Notes: a model not told the origin generated them from the sequence alone. A DNA stretch of 39,728 nt from an uncultured Psychroserpens sp. (GCA_905479815.1 CAJQOA010000038.1:1-39728), one strand, 5' to 3'; positions 6,589 to 15,182 are shown, numbered from the stretch's first letter. Numbers and translations are program-made.

Positions 6589-6687
6589 ATGTCAAAAGGT
6601 AAAGATTCTAAGAAGAACGTTAAAAAAGAACCAACTAAAACCGCTAAAGAAAAAAAAGCAGAAAAGAGGCTAAAAAAATCTAAATAA
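6589..6687 (+). CDS. 32-residue lysine-rich microprotein
   Basis: ATG at 6589 to TAA at 6685-6687. The peptide starts MSKGKDSKKNVKKEP and ends KAEKRLKKSK; roughly half its residues are lysine or arginine, with no hydrophobic segment. Its boundaries fit the cassette pattern (start just after the repeat F remnant). Very short basic peptides of this type recur in Flavobacteriaceae genomes to my recollection; nucleic-acid or ribosome association is only a guess. It is too short to be judged by length; codon phase and context support it. Confidence 0.5.
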   Translation: MSKGKDSKKNVKKEPTKTAKEKKAEKRLKKSK

Positions 6688-6724
6688 AATTATTGTCATT
6701 CTTAAAACTACCGCTTAAACATTT

Positions 6725-7120
6725 ATGAATAGCAAAAAATATATTACAAAAGGTGAAGGGTTACCCAATTGGTCTAACCCAATTAGTCACGCAGTTGTTG
6801 TTAATAATATGTGTTTTGTTAGTGGTCAATTATCCATAGATTTAAATGGAAAGTATATATGCGGAACAATTCTAGAAGAAGGAAAACTGGCGTTCTCAAA
6901 CTTTTTTTCGGCATTAAAAAACGCCGAATTTAAAAAGGATGATATTGTTTTTATTGATATCGCTTTTGATGACCTTAAAGGTTTACCAGAAATCAATAAA
7001 TTATTCATGGAGTTGTTTCCTGAAGGCAAACGACCTGCAAGGACCATTTATCAAGCAGAAGCTTTGCCGTTTGGAGGCAAAATAAAAATTACTGGAACAG
7101 CTGTAAAAGAATTACTCTAA
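6725..7120 (+). CDS. RidA/YjgF-family protein
   Basis: 131 residues, the usual family length. RidA proteins are trimeric barrels that hydrolyse reactive enamine/imine intermediates from PLP enzymes, or have related roles. Visible landmarks are ISHAVVVNNMCFVSGQLSID (about 20-39, the SGQ strand), a middle helix (SNFFSALKNAEFKKDDIVFIDI), and RPARTIYQAEALPFGGKIKI (103-122), which holds the conserved Arg (R106) that binds the carboxylate in active members. It follows the accessory region with no repeat in between and precedes a mutarotase-like gene by 57 bases. No clear promoter box is visible. Confidence 0.9.
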   Translation: MNSKKYITKGEGLPNWSNPISHAVVVNNMCFVSGQLSIDLNGKYICGTILEEGKLAFSNFFSALKNAEFKKDDIVFIDIAFDDLKGLPEINKLFMELFPEGKRPARTIYQAEALPFGGKIKITGTAVKELL

Positions 7121-7177
7121 TAGCAAAAGGCAAATTACATAATGACTAAGTATAGGAAAGCGCATAATATTTGAATT

Positions 7178-8053
7178 ATGTTACACACTATTGAAAACAA
7201 AAATCTCATTTGCACTCTTGAATCTAATGGAGCAGAAATCCGTTCTATAAAAAACAAAGCAACTGGAGAAGAGTATATTTGGCAAATAGACAGCTCTATA
7301 TGGGGAAGTAGTTCTCCAGTATTGTTCCCAGCTATTGGAAAAATAAAAGAGGACAAAATTATTTTTAATGGGAAACCATATCTAATGCCTAAGCATGGGA
7401 TTATTCGAAATAATACACAGCTTACTTTTAAACAACTTGGGGTTTCTAATTGTTCTTTTACACTTATAAGTTCCGAAGAAACACTTAAACAATATCCATA
7501 TAGGTTTTCGTTCACCATAGAGTTTACTCTTATTGAGAAACGTGTAATAATGACCTATACTTTAGAAAATCGAGACGCTTCGCCTATGCAATTTGCATGT
7601 GGAGGCCATACAGCTTATGCACTTCCCTTAAATGAAAATGTAAAGCTTTCAGATTACGTTATCGAATTCCCTTCACCATTGCACCTTGAGTCTAACCTAT
7701 TAGGAGCTTCGGGATTACTATCTAATAACAAAAGAAAAATTCAGTGTAATGATAAAGCGCTTCCGCTTTCGGATACATTATTCAATGACGATGCTTTAAT
7801 ATTCTCTAACATAGATTTTGACTGGGTTAGATTACGTAAAAAGGCTAATAAAAAAGGAATCATAGTTCGATTTAAAGACTATCCTCATCTTGCATTGTGG
7901 TCTAAACCATTTGCTGATTACATATGCATAGAACCTTGGCTCGGACTTCCCGATCGAGAAGATGAATCTATCGATTTGACAAAAAAAACAAGCTATAAAA
8001 CTATTGAGCCTGGCTCAAAGTTTTCAATCGCTATTGAAACAGAAATTGAATAG
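7178..8053 (+). CDS. Aldose 1-epimerase (galactose mutarotase)-like protein
   Basis: 291 residues with the mutarotase beta-sandwich, closest to the LacX/YihR-type branch. Expected catalytic and sugar-binding positions are present: H73 in PKHGIIRN, H144 in CGGHTAYALPL (catalytic acid in the family) and E252 in CIEPWLGLPDRED (catalytic base). No signal peptide, so cytoplasmic. It interconverts sugar anomers in characterised relatives; the sugar is unknown here. It sits between ridA and a sodium symporter, all on the plus strand but with 143 bases before the symporter, so co-transcription is uncertain. Confidence 0.85.
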   Translation: MLHTIENKNLICTLESNGAEIRSIKNKATGEEYIWQIDSSIWGSSSPVLFPAIGKIKEDKIIFNGKPYLMPKHGIIRNNTQLTFKQLGVSNCSFTLISSEETLKQYPYRFSFTIEFTLIEKRVIMTYTLENRDASPMQFACGGHTAYALPLNENVKLSDYVIEFPSPLHLESNLLGASGLLSNNKRKIQCNDKALPLSDTLFNDDALIFSNIDFDWVRLRKKANKKGIIVRFKDYPHLALWSKPFADYICIEPWLGLPDREDESIDLTKKTSYKTIEPGSKFSIAIETEIE

Positions 8054-8196
8054 TACCAATAGAAAGAAACCTAATTAACAAGATGTCATATGCTCTTCAT
8101 TTGGCACAAATAGTTTTAAGTCAAGATTAGAATAAAGAGATAAACAATAAAAACGGTTAGCTAAAGACTATCTTTAAAGACATAACTTAAGAAACA

Positions 8197-9699
8197 ATGA
8201 CTACAAAAATTATCGTCCTGGCCATTTATGTCGCCATTCTATTTTTAATCGGAATCCTAGCGTCACGAAGAGTGAAAAGCATGAGTGACTATTATCTAGG
8301 AGGCAAAAAAATGGGTTTTTGGGCTGTTGCTTTTTCTGCTAGAGCTACTGGTGAATCTGGATGGCTTTTAATAGGCCTAACAGGAATGGGAGCCATAGCT
8401 GGTTATTCTGGATATTGGGTTGTTGCTGGTGAATTACTAGGCGTTTTCTTGTCATGGCAATTTATGGCCAAAAAGTTTAAAAGACGATCAGACGAATACA
8501 AAGCCATTACAATACCTGACTACCTTCAAAGTCGTTTTAAATCATCAACAAACACGCTTAGAATCCTATCAGCTTCTGTATTAGTAGTATTCGTTGTCAT
8601 TTATGTTGCGTCTCAAATGGATGTCACTGGTATTGCGTTTGAATCCATGCTTGGTATTGACTATAAAATTGGTGTGCTTGTTGGTTTTAGTATTGTTCTG
8701 GTTTATATTTTTATTGGCGGATTCGTAGCTGCGGTTTGGTCAGATATGTTTCAAGGTATTTTAATGTTTTTCGGGCTAGTTTTACTCCCTATTGTGGTGT
8801 GGTTCTCTATGGATCATGGCGCTGGAATTACAGAAGGGCTTAACGCCATTGATCCTACGCTAACACAAATCATGGGAAGAAGCGATGATGGTTGGATGAA
8901 CTTATTTACAATTCTTGGTTTCTCAATGATTGGATTGGGCTTCCTTGGTTCACCACAAGTATATGTGCGCTTTATGTCTATTAAAAGTGAACATGAGATT
9001 GATAAAGGGAAATGGGTTGCGTTGCTTTTTACACTGTTAACAGATGCTGCTGCAGTAACAATTGGTATTCTTGCTCGAATTTATTTCACAAGTGATGGAC
9101 AAGATCCTGAAGCCATTTTAGGAAAAAATGGAGAAGATGTATTAAGCATGATTACTAACGAATTCTTGCCAACAATTTTAGTGGCTATCTTTATTGCCAT
9201 TGTATTATCAGCAATTATGTCGACCATTGACTCATTGCTCATTTTGGCCTCAAGTGCCATTACTCGCGACTTCTATCAAAAAATATTGAGACCAGATTTA
9301 AAAGACGAAGATTTAACAAAATTCTCAAGGCTTGTTACTATAGCAATGGCATTAGCTGCTCTTGGTATTGCTGTTATATTATACAACCTCTATCCAGATA
9401 GGCAGATTTTCTGGATTATGATTTTTGGATGGTCTGGTATTGCTGCCACCTTTTGTCCAGTCATAATTTTATCCTTATTCTGGAAGGGCTATTCTGAAAA
9501 AGGCGCTATTGCTTCTATGATTACTGGGTTTCTATCTGTCATGTTTTTTAAATTTGTAATGTCAGAAATGGAAGGCATTGGACCCTATTTTAAAGAGTTA
9601 GATGTACTAGCACCTTCATTTGCCTTGGCAATGATTATTGGATATATCGTTTCAAAACTATTCCCTAGAAAGATTATTAAAGAAGAAGAAACTCTATAA
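8197..9699 (+). CDS. Sodium:solute symporter, PutP-like
   Basis: 500 residues with about 13 hydrophobic helices, the normal size of the SSS family. N-terminal landmarks match proline symporter PutP: YYLGGKKMGFWAVAFSARATGESGWLLIG (about 31-60), with the S-A-R/GxSGW sodium-site region, and IPDYLQSRF. The sodium-2 motif on helix 8 is SAIMSTIDSLLILASSAITRDFY (about 336-358). It probably imports proline or another small solute with sodium, fitting a marine lifestyle. A near-consensus -7 box (TATCTTTA) lies about 20 bases upstream. The ketopantoate-reductase-like frame begins only 26 bases after its stop. Confidence 0.88.
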   Translation: MTTKIIVLAIYVAILFLIGILASRRVKSMSDYYLGGKKMGFWAVAFSARATGESGWLLIGLTGMGAIAGYSGYWVVAGELLGVFLSWQFMAKKFKRRSDEYKAITIPDYLQSRFKSSTNTLRILSASVLVVFVVIYVASQMDVTGIAFESMLGIDYKIGVLVGFSIVLVYIFIGGFVAAVWSDMFQGILMFFGLVLLPIVVWFSMDHGAGITEGLNAIDPTLTQIMGRSDDGWMNLFTILGFSMIGLGFLGSPQVYVRFMSIKSEHEIDKGKWVALLFTLLTDAAAVTIGILARIYFTSDGQDPEAILGKNGEDVLSMITNEFLPTILVAIFIAIVLSAIMSTIDSLLILASSAITRDFYQKILRPDLKDEDLTKFSRLVTIAMALAALGIAVILYNLYPDRQIFWIMIFGWSGIAATFCPVIILSLFWKGYSEKGAIASMITGFLSVMFFKFVMSEMEGIGPYFKELDVLAPSFALAMIIGYIVSKLFPRKIIKEEETL

Positions 9700-9725
9700 G
9701 TCAACACACTTAAATAAAACGAACT

Positions 9726-10604
9726 ATTAAGAACAACATAGGCATATTAGGTATTGGAGCCATTGGGACAATCATCGCTTGTTATTTAAAAAGCAATAGA
9801 TCTAATGAGTTGTTCTATTTCAGCAAAACGAAAAAAGAGCATCTTCATTTAATTACAGATAAAACAACTCACAATATTCCTGTAAACACAAATACCTCAA
9901 CGTCTAAAACTCATGATCTAGATTGGCTAATTATATGCTTAAAAGCACATCAATATACAGCTGCGCAGCATTGGCTTACTCAATTAATTCAACCAAACAC
10001 AAAAGTAGTTGTCATTAGAAACGGATTGCGTTTAAAAGAGGATGTATTAGATTTCACTTCGGAAGAGAATATTTTAGAATGTATTATAGATTGCCCTACT
10101 GAGCTTATTGATAATAATTATTACAGAACAATAAAACAACCTTCACTAACAATTCCTAAAAGCACAATAGCAAACAAGTTTGAATTGCTTTTTAATGCTT
10201 TAGAAATTGACATTACCCAAGTACAAGACTTTAAAACAAAAAGCTGGGAAAAACTTTGTGAGAGTGCTACACTTGGAGCAATACTGTGTATACATAACGA
10301 TACGTGCAAACTATTTAAATCCTTAGTTATACAGCAGCAATTTAAAGATCTATTAAACGAGACAATAACAGTTGCCATTGCAGATGGTGCTAGTATTGAA
10401 AACAACTTTGCAGATGGTATCCTTTATAAAGTCTTAAACTATCCAGATACAAAAGGAAGCTCTATGTTAACCGATTTACGACACGGTAAACCACTAGAAT
10501 TAGAAGCCAAAAATGGTATTATTTCAAAGCTAGGAAAGCAGTATCATGTGGATACACCTTTAAATGATGCTATCATTAAATTATTATCTTCAAAACTTAA
10601 ATAA
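9726..10604 (+). CDS. Ketopantoate reductase (PanE/ApbA)-like protein with non-standard start
   Basis: The reading frame holding this protein is open from 9714 and has no ATG, GTG or TTG before the Rossmann motif. I place the start at ATT 9726, giving 292 residues, the family's usual length. GILGIGAIG (6-14) is the NADPH GxGxxG loop; K73 in CLKAHQ and N99 in VIRNGL match catalytic/binding residues; SSMLTDL...LELEAKNG matches the C-terminal Ser/Glu site. The family's Lys-x3-Asn-x3-Asn helix reads KLCESATLG, so both asparagines are replaced. The first TTG (9810) would remove the whole nucleotide loop. Function as true 2-dehydropantoate 2-reductase is therefore uncertain. Confidence 0.7.
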   Translation: MKNNIGILGIGAIGTIIACYLKSNRSNELFYFSKTKKEHLHLITDKTTHNIPVNTNTSTSKTHDLDWLIICLKAHQYTAAQHWLTQLIQPNTKVVVIRNGLRLKEDVLDFTSEENILECIIDCPTELIDNNYYRTIKQPSLTIPKSTIANKFELLFNALEIDITQVQDFKTKSWEKLCESATLGAILCIHNDTCKLFKSLVIQQQFKDLLNETITVAIADGASIENNFADGILYKVLNYPDTKGSSMLTDLRHGKPLELEAKNGIISKLGKQYHVDTPLNDAIIKLLSSKLK

Positions 10605-10618
10605 AACATAAACTACTT

Positions 10619-11149
10619 ATGACTAAAAGAGATTTCTTTAGAATAATTATTAAACTTTTTGGATTATACTTTTTGATTCTAACACTATTTTATTGGATTC
10701 CGTCTAATTATGTATATACTATTTATGGATTTGAATTACTTCCTCTAATCGGACTTTTAGTAATGACCGCTTTGGTAATATTATTATATTATGCGATTAT
10801 AAAATATGCCGACAACATTATCAATATAACAAAAATAGATCAAGGGTTTGATGACGAATTTATAATTTTTGGAGATTTGAAAACAAGACAAATACTTACT
10901 TTAGGTATTATTTTACTTGGTGGTTATTTATTAATAACCAATTTATCAGATTTTATGCAGTATACATTTCTTGCTTTTAAGGATAAAGTTTCAAACAAAG
11001 GAGGCGATTTTATATTAACAGAACAATTTGGTTCTACAGACGATTACTTTAATTGGTCGTATTCAACTATAAGTGTTGTTCTAGGGTATTTACTAATAAC
11101 AAATCATAATCGTATATCAAATTGGCTAGACAAAAAAAGCACAACGTAG
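10619..11149 (+). CDS. Four-helix membrane protein, unknown function
   Basis: 176 residues with hydrophobic segments at about 8-27, 37-60, 91-110 and 146-160. A charged loop lies between helices 2 and 3 (ADNIINITKIDQGFDDEF), and a longer polar loop after helix 3 carries KDKVSNKGGDFILTEQFGSTDD. I recognise no family motif. It starts 14 bases after the ketopantoate-reductase-like gene, so the two are probably co-transcribed. The stop codon lies in the loop of an intrinsic terminator shared with the convergent guaB. Confidence 0.7.
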   Translation: MTKRDFFRIIIKLFGLYFLILTLFYWIPSNYVYTIYGFELLPLIGLLVMTALVILLYYAIIKYADNIINITKIDQGFDDEFIIFGDLKTRQILTLGIILLGGYLLITNLSDFMQYTFLAFKDKVSNKGGDFILTEQFGSTDDYFNWSYSTISVVLGYLLITNHNRISNWLDKKSTT

Positions 11150-11161
11150 AGTTGTGCTTTT
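11135..11161. terminator. Bidirectional terminator between the membrane protein gene and guaB
   Basis: 11-bp stem AAAAGCACAAC (11135-11145) with GTTGTGCTTTT (11151-11161) and a 5-base loop containing the upstream gene's TAG. On the minus strand it is followed by a run of seven T, so it also terminates guaB. Confidence 0.85.
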
Positions 11162-11181
11162 ATTTAAAGTGAATTTTAATT

Positions 11182-12654
11182 CTATCTCGAATAATTAGGC
11201 GCTTCTTTAGTAATGGTCACATCATGAGGATGACTTTCATTAATCCCAGAAGCGGTTATCTTAACAAACTGTCCTTTATCTTGGAGCGAAGCGATATCTT
11301 TTGCACCACAGTAACCCATTCCTGCTCTTAATCCTCCAATAAACTGATGAATACTTTCAAACAATTCACCTTTATAAGGCACACGACCTACGATACCTTC
11401 TGGTACTAATTTTTTAATATCATCTTCCACATCTTGGAAATAACGATCCTTACTTCCTTGCTTCATAGCTTCTACAGAACCCATTCCACGATATGATTTA
11501 AATTTTCGTCCTTCATAAATAATGGTTTCTCCTGGGCTTTCTTTTGTTCCTGCTAACAATGAACCTAACATGACACAATCTGCTCCAGCTGCTATTGCTT
11601 TTGGGATATCACCTGTATAACGAATACCTCCATCTGCAATTACTGGTACACCAGAACCTTTTATAGCTGCTGCGACTTCTAATACTGCAGAAAACTGGGG
11701 AAATCCAACTCCTGCCACTACTCTAGTCGTACAAATTGATCCAGGACCAATTCCAACTTTTACAGCGTCTGCTCCTGCTTCTACTAAATATTTAGCGGCA
11801 TCTGCTGTGGCAATGTTTCCAACGATAACGTCTAACTTAGGAAACTTCTTTTTTATATCTTTTAAAACCGTCACCACACCTTTAGTATGACCATGAGCTG
11901 TATCTATAATAACAGCATCTACTCCTGCTTTTACTAATGCAGAAGCACGCTCAACAGCATCTCCAGTAACTCCAATTGCTGCGGCTACACGAAGTCTTCC
12001 GTAAGTATCTTTATTTGCATTTGGCTTTTGCGTAACTTTAGTAATATCTCTAAATGTAATGAGTCCTACTAGTTTGTAGTTATCATCAACAATCAATAGT
12101 TTTTCGATTTTATTCTGCTGAAGTATTTTCTCTGCATCTTTCAACGACGTGCCTTCTCTTGCAGTTACTAAGTTTTCCGAAGTCATTACCTCTATAATAG
12201 GTCTATCATTTTGATGTTCAAAACGCAAATCACGATTGGTTACAATTCCTTTTAATAAACCGTTATCATCAACAATAGGAATACCACCAATACTGTGCTC
12301 TGCCATACTGTTTTTAGCATCTGCAACAACAGCAGTTAATGGTAAGGTCACTGGATCTATAATCATACCACTTTCTGCACGTTTTACTTTACGCACTTTT
12401 GCGGCTTGTTGATCTATAGTCATATTTTTATGAAGGACACCAATACCACCTTCTTGAGCCATAGCAATTGCCATTTTGCTCTCTGTAACTGTATCCATTG
12501 CTGCAGAAACCACAGGAATGTTTATTGTAATGTTACGCGTTAATTTGGTTTGGATATTGACTTCTCTTGGTAAGATTTCAGAAAATGCTGGAACTAAAAG
12601 TACGTCATCGTATGTGAGACCTTCTCCAACAATTTTATTTTCGTGTGCTGTCAT
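11182..12654 (-). CDS. guaB: Inosine-5'-monophosphate dehydrogenase
   Basis: 490 residues from the ATG at 12654, the standard length. It oxidises IMP to XMP with NAD, the committed step to GMP. Visible are [12 protein letters not shown] (12-23), two CBS domains (about 95-210: [48 protein letters not shown]), the phosphate-binding [21 protein letters not shown] and the catalytic loop [17 protein letters not shown] with nucleophile C308. The flap contains [10 protein letters not shown]. An in-frame TTG at 12681 would add nine residues but lies in the probable -7 box, so it is rejected. The promoter abuts the stop codon of the upstream membrane-protein gene. Confidence 0.97.
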   Translation of the reverse strand: MTAHENKIVGEGLTYDDVLLVPAFSEILPREVNIQTKLTRNITINIPVVSAAMDTVTESKMAIAMAQEGGIGVLHKNMTIDQQAAKVRKVKRAESGMIIDPVTLPLTAVVADAKNSMAEHSIGGIPIVDDNGLLKGIVTNRDLRFEHQNDRPIIEVMTSENLVTAREGTSLKDAEKILQQNKIEKLLIVDDNYKLVGLITFRDITKVTQKPNANKDTYGRLRVAAAIGVTGDAVERASALVKAGVDAVIIDTAHGHTKGVVTVLKDIKKKFPKLDVIVGNIATADAAKYLVEAGADAVKVGIGPGSICTTRVVAGVGFPQFSAVLEVAAAIKGSGVPVIADGGIRYTGDIPKAIAAGADCVMLGSLLAGTKESPGETIIYEGRKFKSYRGMGSVEAMKQGSKDRYFQDVEDDIKKLVPEGIVGRVPYKGELFESIHQFIGGLRAGMGYCGAKDIASLQDKGQFVKITASGINESHPHDVTITKEAPNYSR

Positions 12655-12678
12655 GATGCAATTAGAATTAATTGCAAG

Positions 12679-12686
12679 CAAAGATA
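12679..12686 (-). promoter_or_regulatory. -7 box of guaB
   Basis: TATCTTTG on the minus strand matches TAnnTTTG and lies 24 bases before the chosen ATG (12654). It decides against the upstream TTG start. I see no clear -33 TTG. Confidence 0.55.
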
Positions 12687-12687
12687 C

Positions 12688-13197
12688 TTATTTTATGTGA
12701 GATGACATCTTGTTAGACATAAATAATTGGTATAGAATAATGAGTACTGATAACGTATAAGTAATGGTCATTAAAGTTCCAGAAATCATTATAACATATT
12801 TCATCCAAAGTATCTCTTTCCATAGAAAGTATATCCCTCCAAAGGTTAAAACTACAGAGACAAATGGCTCTACAGTTAAAATGAGTTTAAGCTTTCTTGA
12901 AAGTTTTGTTGTACATAAAATTAAACCAACTAAAAAGAAAATAATTGACATCGATAGAATATGACCATGAACAAGAGTAAGCATTTGTTGCTCATTCTTT
13001 TTAAATTTCATAACAGTAGCATCGAGATCCTCTTCATTTCCTAAATATTGCTCTTCAATGCCATTAGGATTTGTAGAAGATGTTTCGCTAACAAATAATA
13101 ATCCTGTATAAAACCCAATACTTAAAACAATAATGAATGCGCCTATTAGCATTTTAATTTCTTTAGGAAAGGTATGGAGCAATCCGTTTATTTGCAT
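12688..13197 (-). CDS. Four-helix membrane protein coupled to the FMN-binding gene
   Basis: 169 residues with hydrophobic helices at about 14-36, 80-95, 104-125 and 129-155. Between helices 1 and 2 is a polar periplasmic-looking segment (NPNGIEEQYLGNEEDL, then MKFKKNEQQML) leading into LVHGHILSMS, where H77 and H79 sit at the membrane edge and could bind heme or metal (inference). The ATG overlaps the stop codon of the FMN-binding gene (TAATG), so the two are translationally coupled and probably work together, perhaps in electron transfer across the inner membrane. I do not recognise a named family. Confidence 0.75.
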   Translation of the reverse strand: MQINGLLHTFPKEIKMLIGAFIIVLSIGFYTGLLFVSETSSTNPNGIEEQYLGNEEDLDATVMKFKKNEQQMLTLVHGHILSMSIIFFLVGLILCTTKLSRKLKLILTVEPFVSVVLTFGGIYFLWKEILWMKYVIMISGTLMTITYTLSVLIILYQLFMSNKMSSHIK

Positions 13198-13724
13198 TAT
13201 AATGCGCTTTTAGATTGAAGAATTTTTAATGATTTGAGCATGTCATTTATAGCATTAGTCATAGAACGCACAGAAATAGTTGCTCCAGCAATAGCCACAA
13301 TATCTTGTTGATATTTCAACTCATCTTTAGGTGTTTTACCTACAAATTGTTTTAACCAGCGTCTACTCCCAATCTCTCCACCATATTCTTCTCTATAGAT
13401 AAGAACCTTAGCTTTCTTTACAATCAAATTCTCATCTAATAATATGAGATAATCAAATTGTGCTGTTTTACTTGGCGCTTTTGCAACGTATGCGTAACCT
13501 AATAATGTTTGATCGTTTATTATTTTAAAGAAATTATCTGAACCAAACTCCGAAGGTAGTGTAGATGTTAATTTAGCATCAAAAGTCATGTTTTCTATAT
13601 AGAAATCAGACACTTCGTAAGTACTTTCAATTTCTTTATCTACTTTTTTCTGAATCTTTTTGGTTAATCCAGAACCTACTAGAAAAAATGCAAAACAGGA
13701 TATTAAAACATGCGTAAATTTCAT
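13197..13724 (-). CDS. Exported FMN-binding-domain protein
   Basis: 175 residues: an N-terminal signal or anchor helix (about 3-20, ISCFAFFLVGSGL), then the FMN-binding (FMN_bind, PF04205) fold: LLGYAYVAKAPSKTAQFDYLILLDENLIVKKAKVL, ending in VAIAGATISVRSMTNAIND. The GATxS segment is the site where ApbE-type transferases attach FMN to Thr through phosphodiester linkage in relatives such as RnfG/NqrC. The residue before GAT is Ala rather than the commoner Ser. No ApbE gene is in the window. It has its own promoter with transcription predicted to start almost at the ATG. It is coupled to the downstream membrane protein and preceded by a porin gene. Confidence 0.85.
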   Translation of the reverse strand: MKFTHVLISCFAFFLVGSGLTKKIQKKVDKEIESTYEVSDFYIENMTFDAKLTSTLPSEFGSDNFFKIINDQTLLGYAYVAKAPSKTAQFDYLILLDENLIVKKAKVLIYREEYGGEIGSRRWLKQFVGKTPKDELKYQQDIVAIAGATISVRSMTNAINDMLKSLKILQSKSAL

Positions 13725-13728
13725 ATTG

Positions 13729-13761
13729 CAAAGGTACTATTTTTAAAAGCATATTAGCCAA
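13729..13761 (-). promoter_or_regulatory. Promoter of the FMN-binding gene
   Basis: On the minus strand, TTG (13761-13759), 22 bases, then TACCTTTG (13736-13729), within the accepted 17-23 spacing. The start of transcription would fall at about 13723-13726 and the ATG is at 13724, so the mRNA may be leaderless. Confidence 0.6.
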
Positions 13762-13794
13762 TTGAAATTTGAAATCTCAATTGACTAGTATGCT
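13748..13794 (-). terminator. Long terminator hairpin after the porin gene
   Basis: The arms 13748-13770 and 13772-13794 are near-complementary (GCATATTAGCCAATTGA against TCAATTGACTAGTATGC; about 19 of 22 positions). On the minus strand it is followed by TTTTAAAAATAG. It overlaps the -33 element of the next gene's promoter, so porin termination and FMN-binding gene initiation share the same DNA. Confidence 0.6.
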
Positions 13795-13811
13795 ATTTTA
13801 TTTATAATGAT

Positions 13812-14996
13812 TTAGAACCAAACACCGATTCCAAAGTTTAATCTGTTATTAACATCACTATCTTTTAAAGCGTTACTTCTAAACTGGTAATCGCCTTTTA
13901 ACACCACACCAGGTGCAATATGATAACTTAAACCTGTGGTAATATCTGTTCTATTGTAAGCATCGTTTCTTTCTAAAGCACCATCAGTATTTGCATGTGT
14001 ATCATAATTTTCATAACGTGTAAAAACGAATAAACGTTGAGCTTTGGTTAAAGGCAATAAGTTATATGATACCTCTGCATAATATCCCATAAGTGCGCTA
14101 CCCAAATCGCTTTCCACTAAATTATTATAATCTTCTGTGTCACTCAAAGAAGCATAAATGAATTGTCCACGAGCTGCAAATCTTTTAAAGGCATAACGAG
14201 CATCAAAACCTACCATAGAAATACCAATGTTTGTCCCATCAATATCTTCTATATCGTCTTCTGCTTGAGTTTTTCCAAAATAACCAGACAATCCTAATCT
14301 CAAACCTGGTAATCCGTAATATTCTATTTTAGTTGATAACGTAGGACTATCTACAGTTGATTTAATTCCTTTTTGACGTCCACCACGTAAACCATTGCTT
14401 CCTTTTAAGAATCCTGTTACTTCCCCATCACTATTAACTGTAGACTTAAATCCGTTAAAGATGTAGGCTTGATAAGTTAATGACTGCTCTGAAAGACGAC
14501 CAGTAACACCTACTCCAATTTCTCTCCATGTTGTAGGAACAATAGCATTATCTACTGCTGGACGCTCAACACCATTAAAAGTTGTTGGTTCATGATATTC
14601 ATTTACAATTCCCATTGGCACTAGCATTAAACCTCCACGTAAACTTATATTGTCTCCAATTGAGTAATTCACAAATGCTTGTTCAACAAAAATCTCTTCG
14701 ACATGCTCTACTTCAAGCTCTGTTACAAATTGTGTTTTTTCATTAAAACGATATCCAAATAGTAATACAAGACGTTGTACATCTATTTCTCCGTTTTGGG
14801 ATTCTGGTTGGTTATATGTGATTTCTCCATAAGCTCCTACAGTTACTGCTTTACCATAATTACCAGATAAAATACGTTGTGCTGCATTTAACTGTTGTTG
14901 CGGATTAAAAGTAATACTGTCTTGAGACGTTGGAGTGACTTGAGCAAAAGCTGAAGCACTGATTAAAATTAAAAAAGAGGCAAATAATTTGTTCAT
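13812..14996 (-). CDS. Outer-membrane porin (phosphate-selective porin-like beta-barrel)
   Basis: 394 residues from the ATG at 14996. Signal peptide 1-19 (FASFLILISASAFA|Q). The mature part shows alternating amphipathic strands and aromatic girdle residues (LVLLFGYRFNEKTQFVTELEVEHV, SIGDNISLRGGLMLVPMG) and ends in FGIGVWF, the aromatic C-terminus of an outer-membrane barrel. NEYHEPTTFNGVERPAVDNAIVPTTWRE is a loop I associate with Bacteroidota OprO/P-like porins. The substrate is unknown; the adjacent FMN-binding and membrane genes suggest an iron or redox theme (inference). An in-frame upstream start (15077) lies above the promoter and is rejected. Confidence 0.85.
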   Translation of the reverse strand: MNKLFASFLILISASAFAQVTPTSQDSITFNPQQQLNAAQRILSGNYGKAVTVGAYGEITYNQPESQNGEIDVQRLVLLFGYRFNEKTQFVTELEVEHVEEIFVEQAFVNYSIGDNISLRGGLMLVPMGIVNEYHEPTTFNGVERPAVDNAIVPTTWREIGVGVTGRLSEQSLTYQAYIFNGFKSTVNSDGEVTGFLKGSNGLRGGRQKGIKSTVDSPTLSTKIEYYGLPGLRLGLSGYFGKTQAEDDIEDIDGTNIGISMVGFDARYAFKRFAARGQFIYASLSDTEDYNNLVESDLGSALMGYYAEVSYNLLPLTKAQRLFVFTRYENYDTHANTDGALERNDAYNRTDITTGLSYHIAPGVVLKGDYQFRSNALKDSDVNNRLNFGIGVWF

Positions 14997-15055
14997 TTTT
15001 GTTGATTTATTATTTTTATTTAGACTTGTTACAAATAGTGTATGTAATTCGAATG

Positions 15056-15086
15056 CAAAAATAAAACACATATTCAAATCCCCAAA
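15056..15086 (-). promoter_or_regulatory. Promoter of the porin gene
   Basis: TTTG (15086-15083), 19 bases, then TATTTTTG (15063-15056): a full consensus match on the minus strand. Transcription would start near 15050, giving a leader of about 55 bases to the ATG at 14996. Confidence 0.7.
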
Positions 15087-15182
15087 GTTTATTTAGATTA
15101 ATTTTAAATAAGTTTTTAAGAGTACCGTTAATTAGCTGAAAATATGGAAATTAAACAATGTTAAAATTTAGAAGAAATAGGA

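Noticed and set aside
8088-8135. 15-codon ORF (MSYALHLAQ...) between the mutarotase and symporter genes
   Set aside because: Very short, no conserved features, no promoter; probably chance.
12688-13197. Naming the four-helix protein a cytochrome b or DUF-specific family
   Set aside because: Only two membrane-edge histidines are visible; no confident family match by eye.
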